The position numbers were made by a program, and so were the translations under genes. The notes beneath the pieces are model-generated. The model did not search any database, had not been told where the DNA came from, and saw nothing but the letters and a program-made list of their open reading frames with translations. From assembly GCA_021829055.1 (NCBI GenBank), contig JAJZCS010000115.1:1-6516 (forward strand): DNA of 6,516 nucleotides, read 5' to 3'. How positions within the stretch are numbered: the stretch's first letter is position 1; every line of letters starts with the position of its first letter. The DNA comes from Pseudomonadota bacterium. GTDB lineage: Bacteria; Pseudomonadota; Alphaproteobacteria; Acetobacterales; Acetobacteraceae. This document shows positions 6,431 to 6,516 of the stretch, piece after piece.

Positions 6431-6516
6431 CACGCCTTGGTCCTCGGCGGCGTACAGCTGCTGGCTTTCGGCACGCTTATGGGTCGCCTGTACGAAATGC
6501 AGGTGCTGGATCACCG
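6431..6516 (+). pseudogene. mrdA: 5'-truncated start of PBP2 (MrdA), cut by the window edge
   Basis: This frame reads HALVLGGVQLLAFGTLMGRL then YEMQVLDH up to the edge. It resembles the membrane anchor of alphaproteobacterial PBP2, the class B transpeptidase of cell elongation, where a short basic tail followed by (F)TRRALVLGG is usual. Here the frame meets TAA at 6413-6415, with only ISNIC between that stop and HALVLGG. There is no ATG before the hydrophobic segment; the possible starts are TTG 6437 and ATG 6482, neither with a Shine-Dalgarno sequence. The upstream DNA turns sharply AT-rich. I read it as a gene that lost its first 10-20 codons, but an unusual TTG start producing a working protein cannot be excluded, and everything past residue 30 lies outside the window. 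Confidence 0.5.

Overview
The window looks like a chromosomal piece from an alphaproteobacterium. I infer the acetic acid bacteria (Acetobacteraceae) from memory of how their FtsI, DacA, MrdA and AmiC proteins read. By eye, GC is moderate (mid-50s %). TGA is an ordinary stop here: three of the intact genes end with it. No RNA genes, insertion sequences, CRISPR arrays or phage genes could be recognised.

Almost everything lies on the minus strand, so transcription runs from high to low coordinates. In that order: a Tat-exported N-acetylmuramoyl-L-alanine amidase of the AmiC type (6279-5434); a class B penicillin-binding protein of the FtsI/PBP3 type (5247-3184); a broken D,D-carboxypeptidase of the PBP5/DacA family (3050-1745); a 405-base stretch without a recognised gene; a multi-membrane-pass GT87/DUF2029 glycosyltransferase (1339-65); and possibly the first 20 codons of another gene (61-2). 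On the plus strand, the right edge (about 6431-6516) encodes what reads as the membrane anchor of PBP2 (MrdA), but without its usual N-terminal residues. It is joined to an AT-rich stretch.

The theme is peptidoglycan: a septal-type transpeptidase, a carboxypeptidase, a cell-splitting amidase and an elongation-type transpeptidase fragment, with a membrane glycosyltransferase downstream. The striking point is that the penicillin-binding proteins carry damage or unusual active-site residues, whereas the amidase and the glycosyltransferase look sound. The DacA gene has a frameshift in a G/C run, an in-frame TGA, and has lost the Ser of its SxN motif and the Lys of its KTG motif. The FtsI protein keeps SxxK and KTG but has SSC instead of SSN and lacks the usual DRNG box; its N-terminus also carries a run of nine G/C. 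The MrdA piece lacks its start. The simplest reading is a set of secondary or relocated cell-wall genes under relaxed selection, with intact primary copies elsewhere. The window alone cannot prove that.
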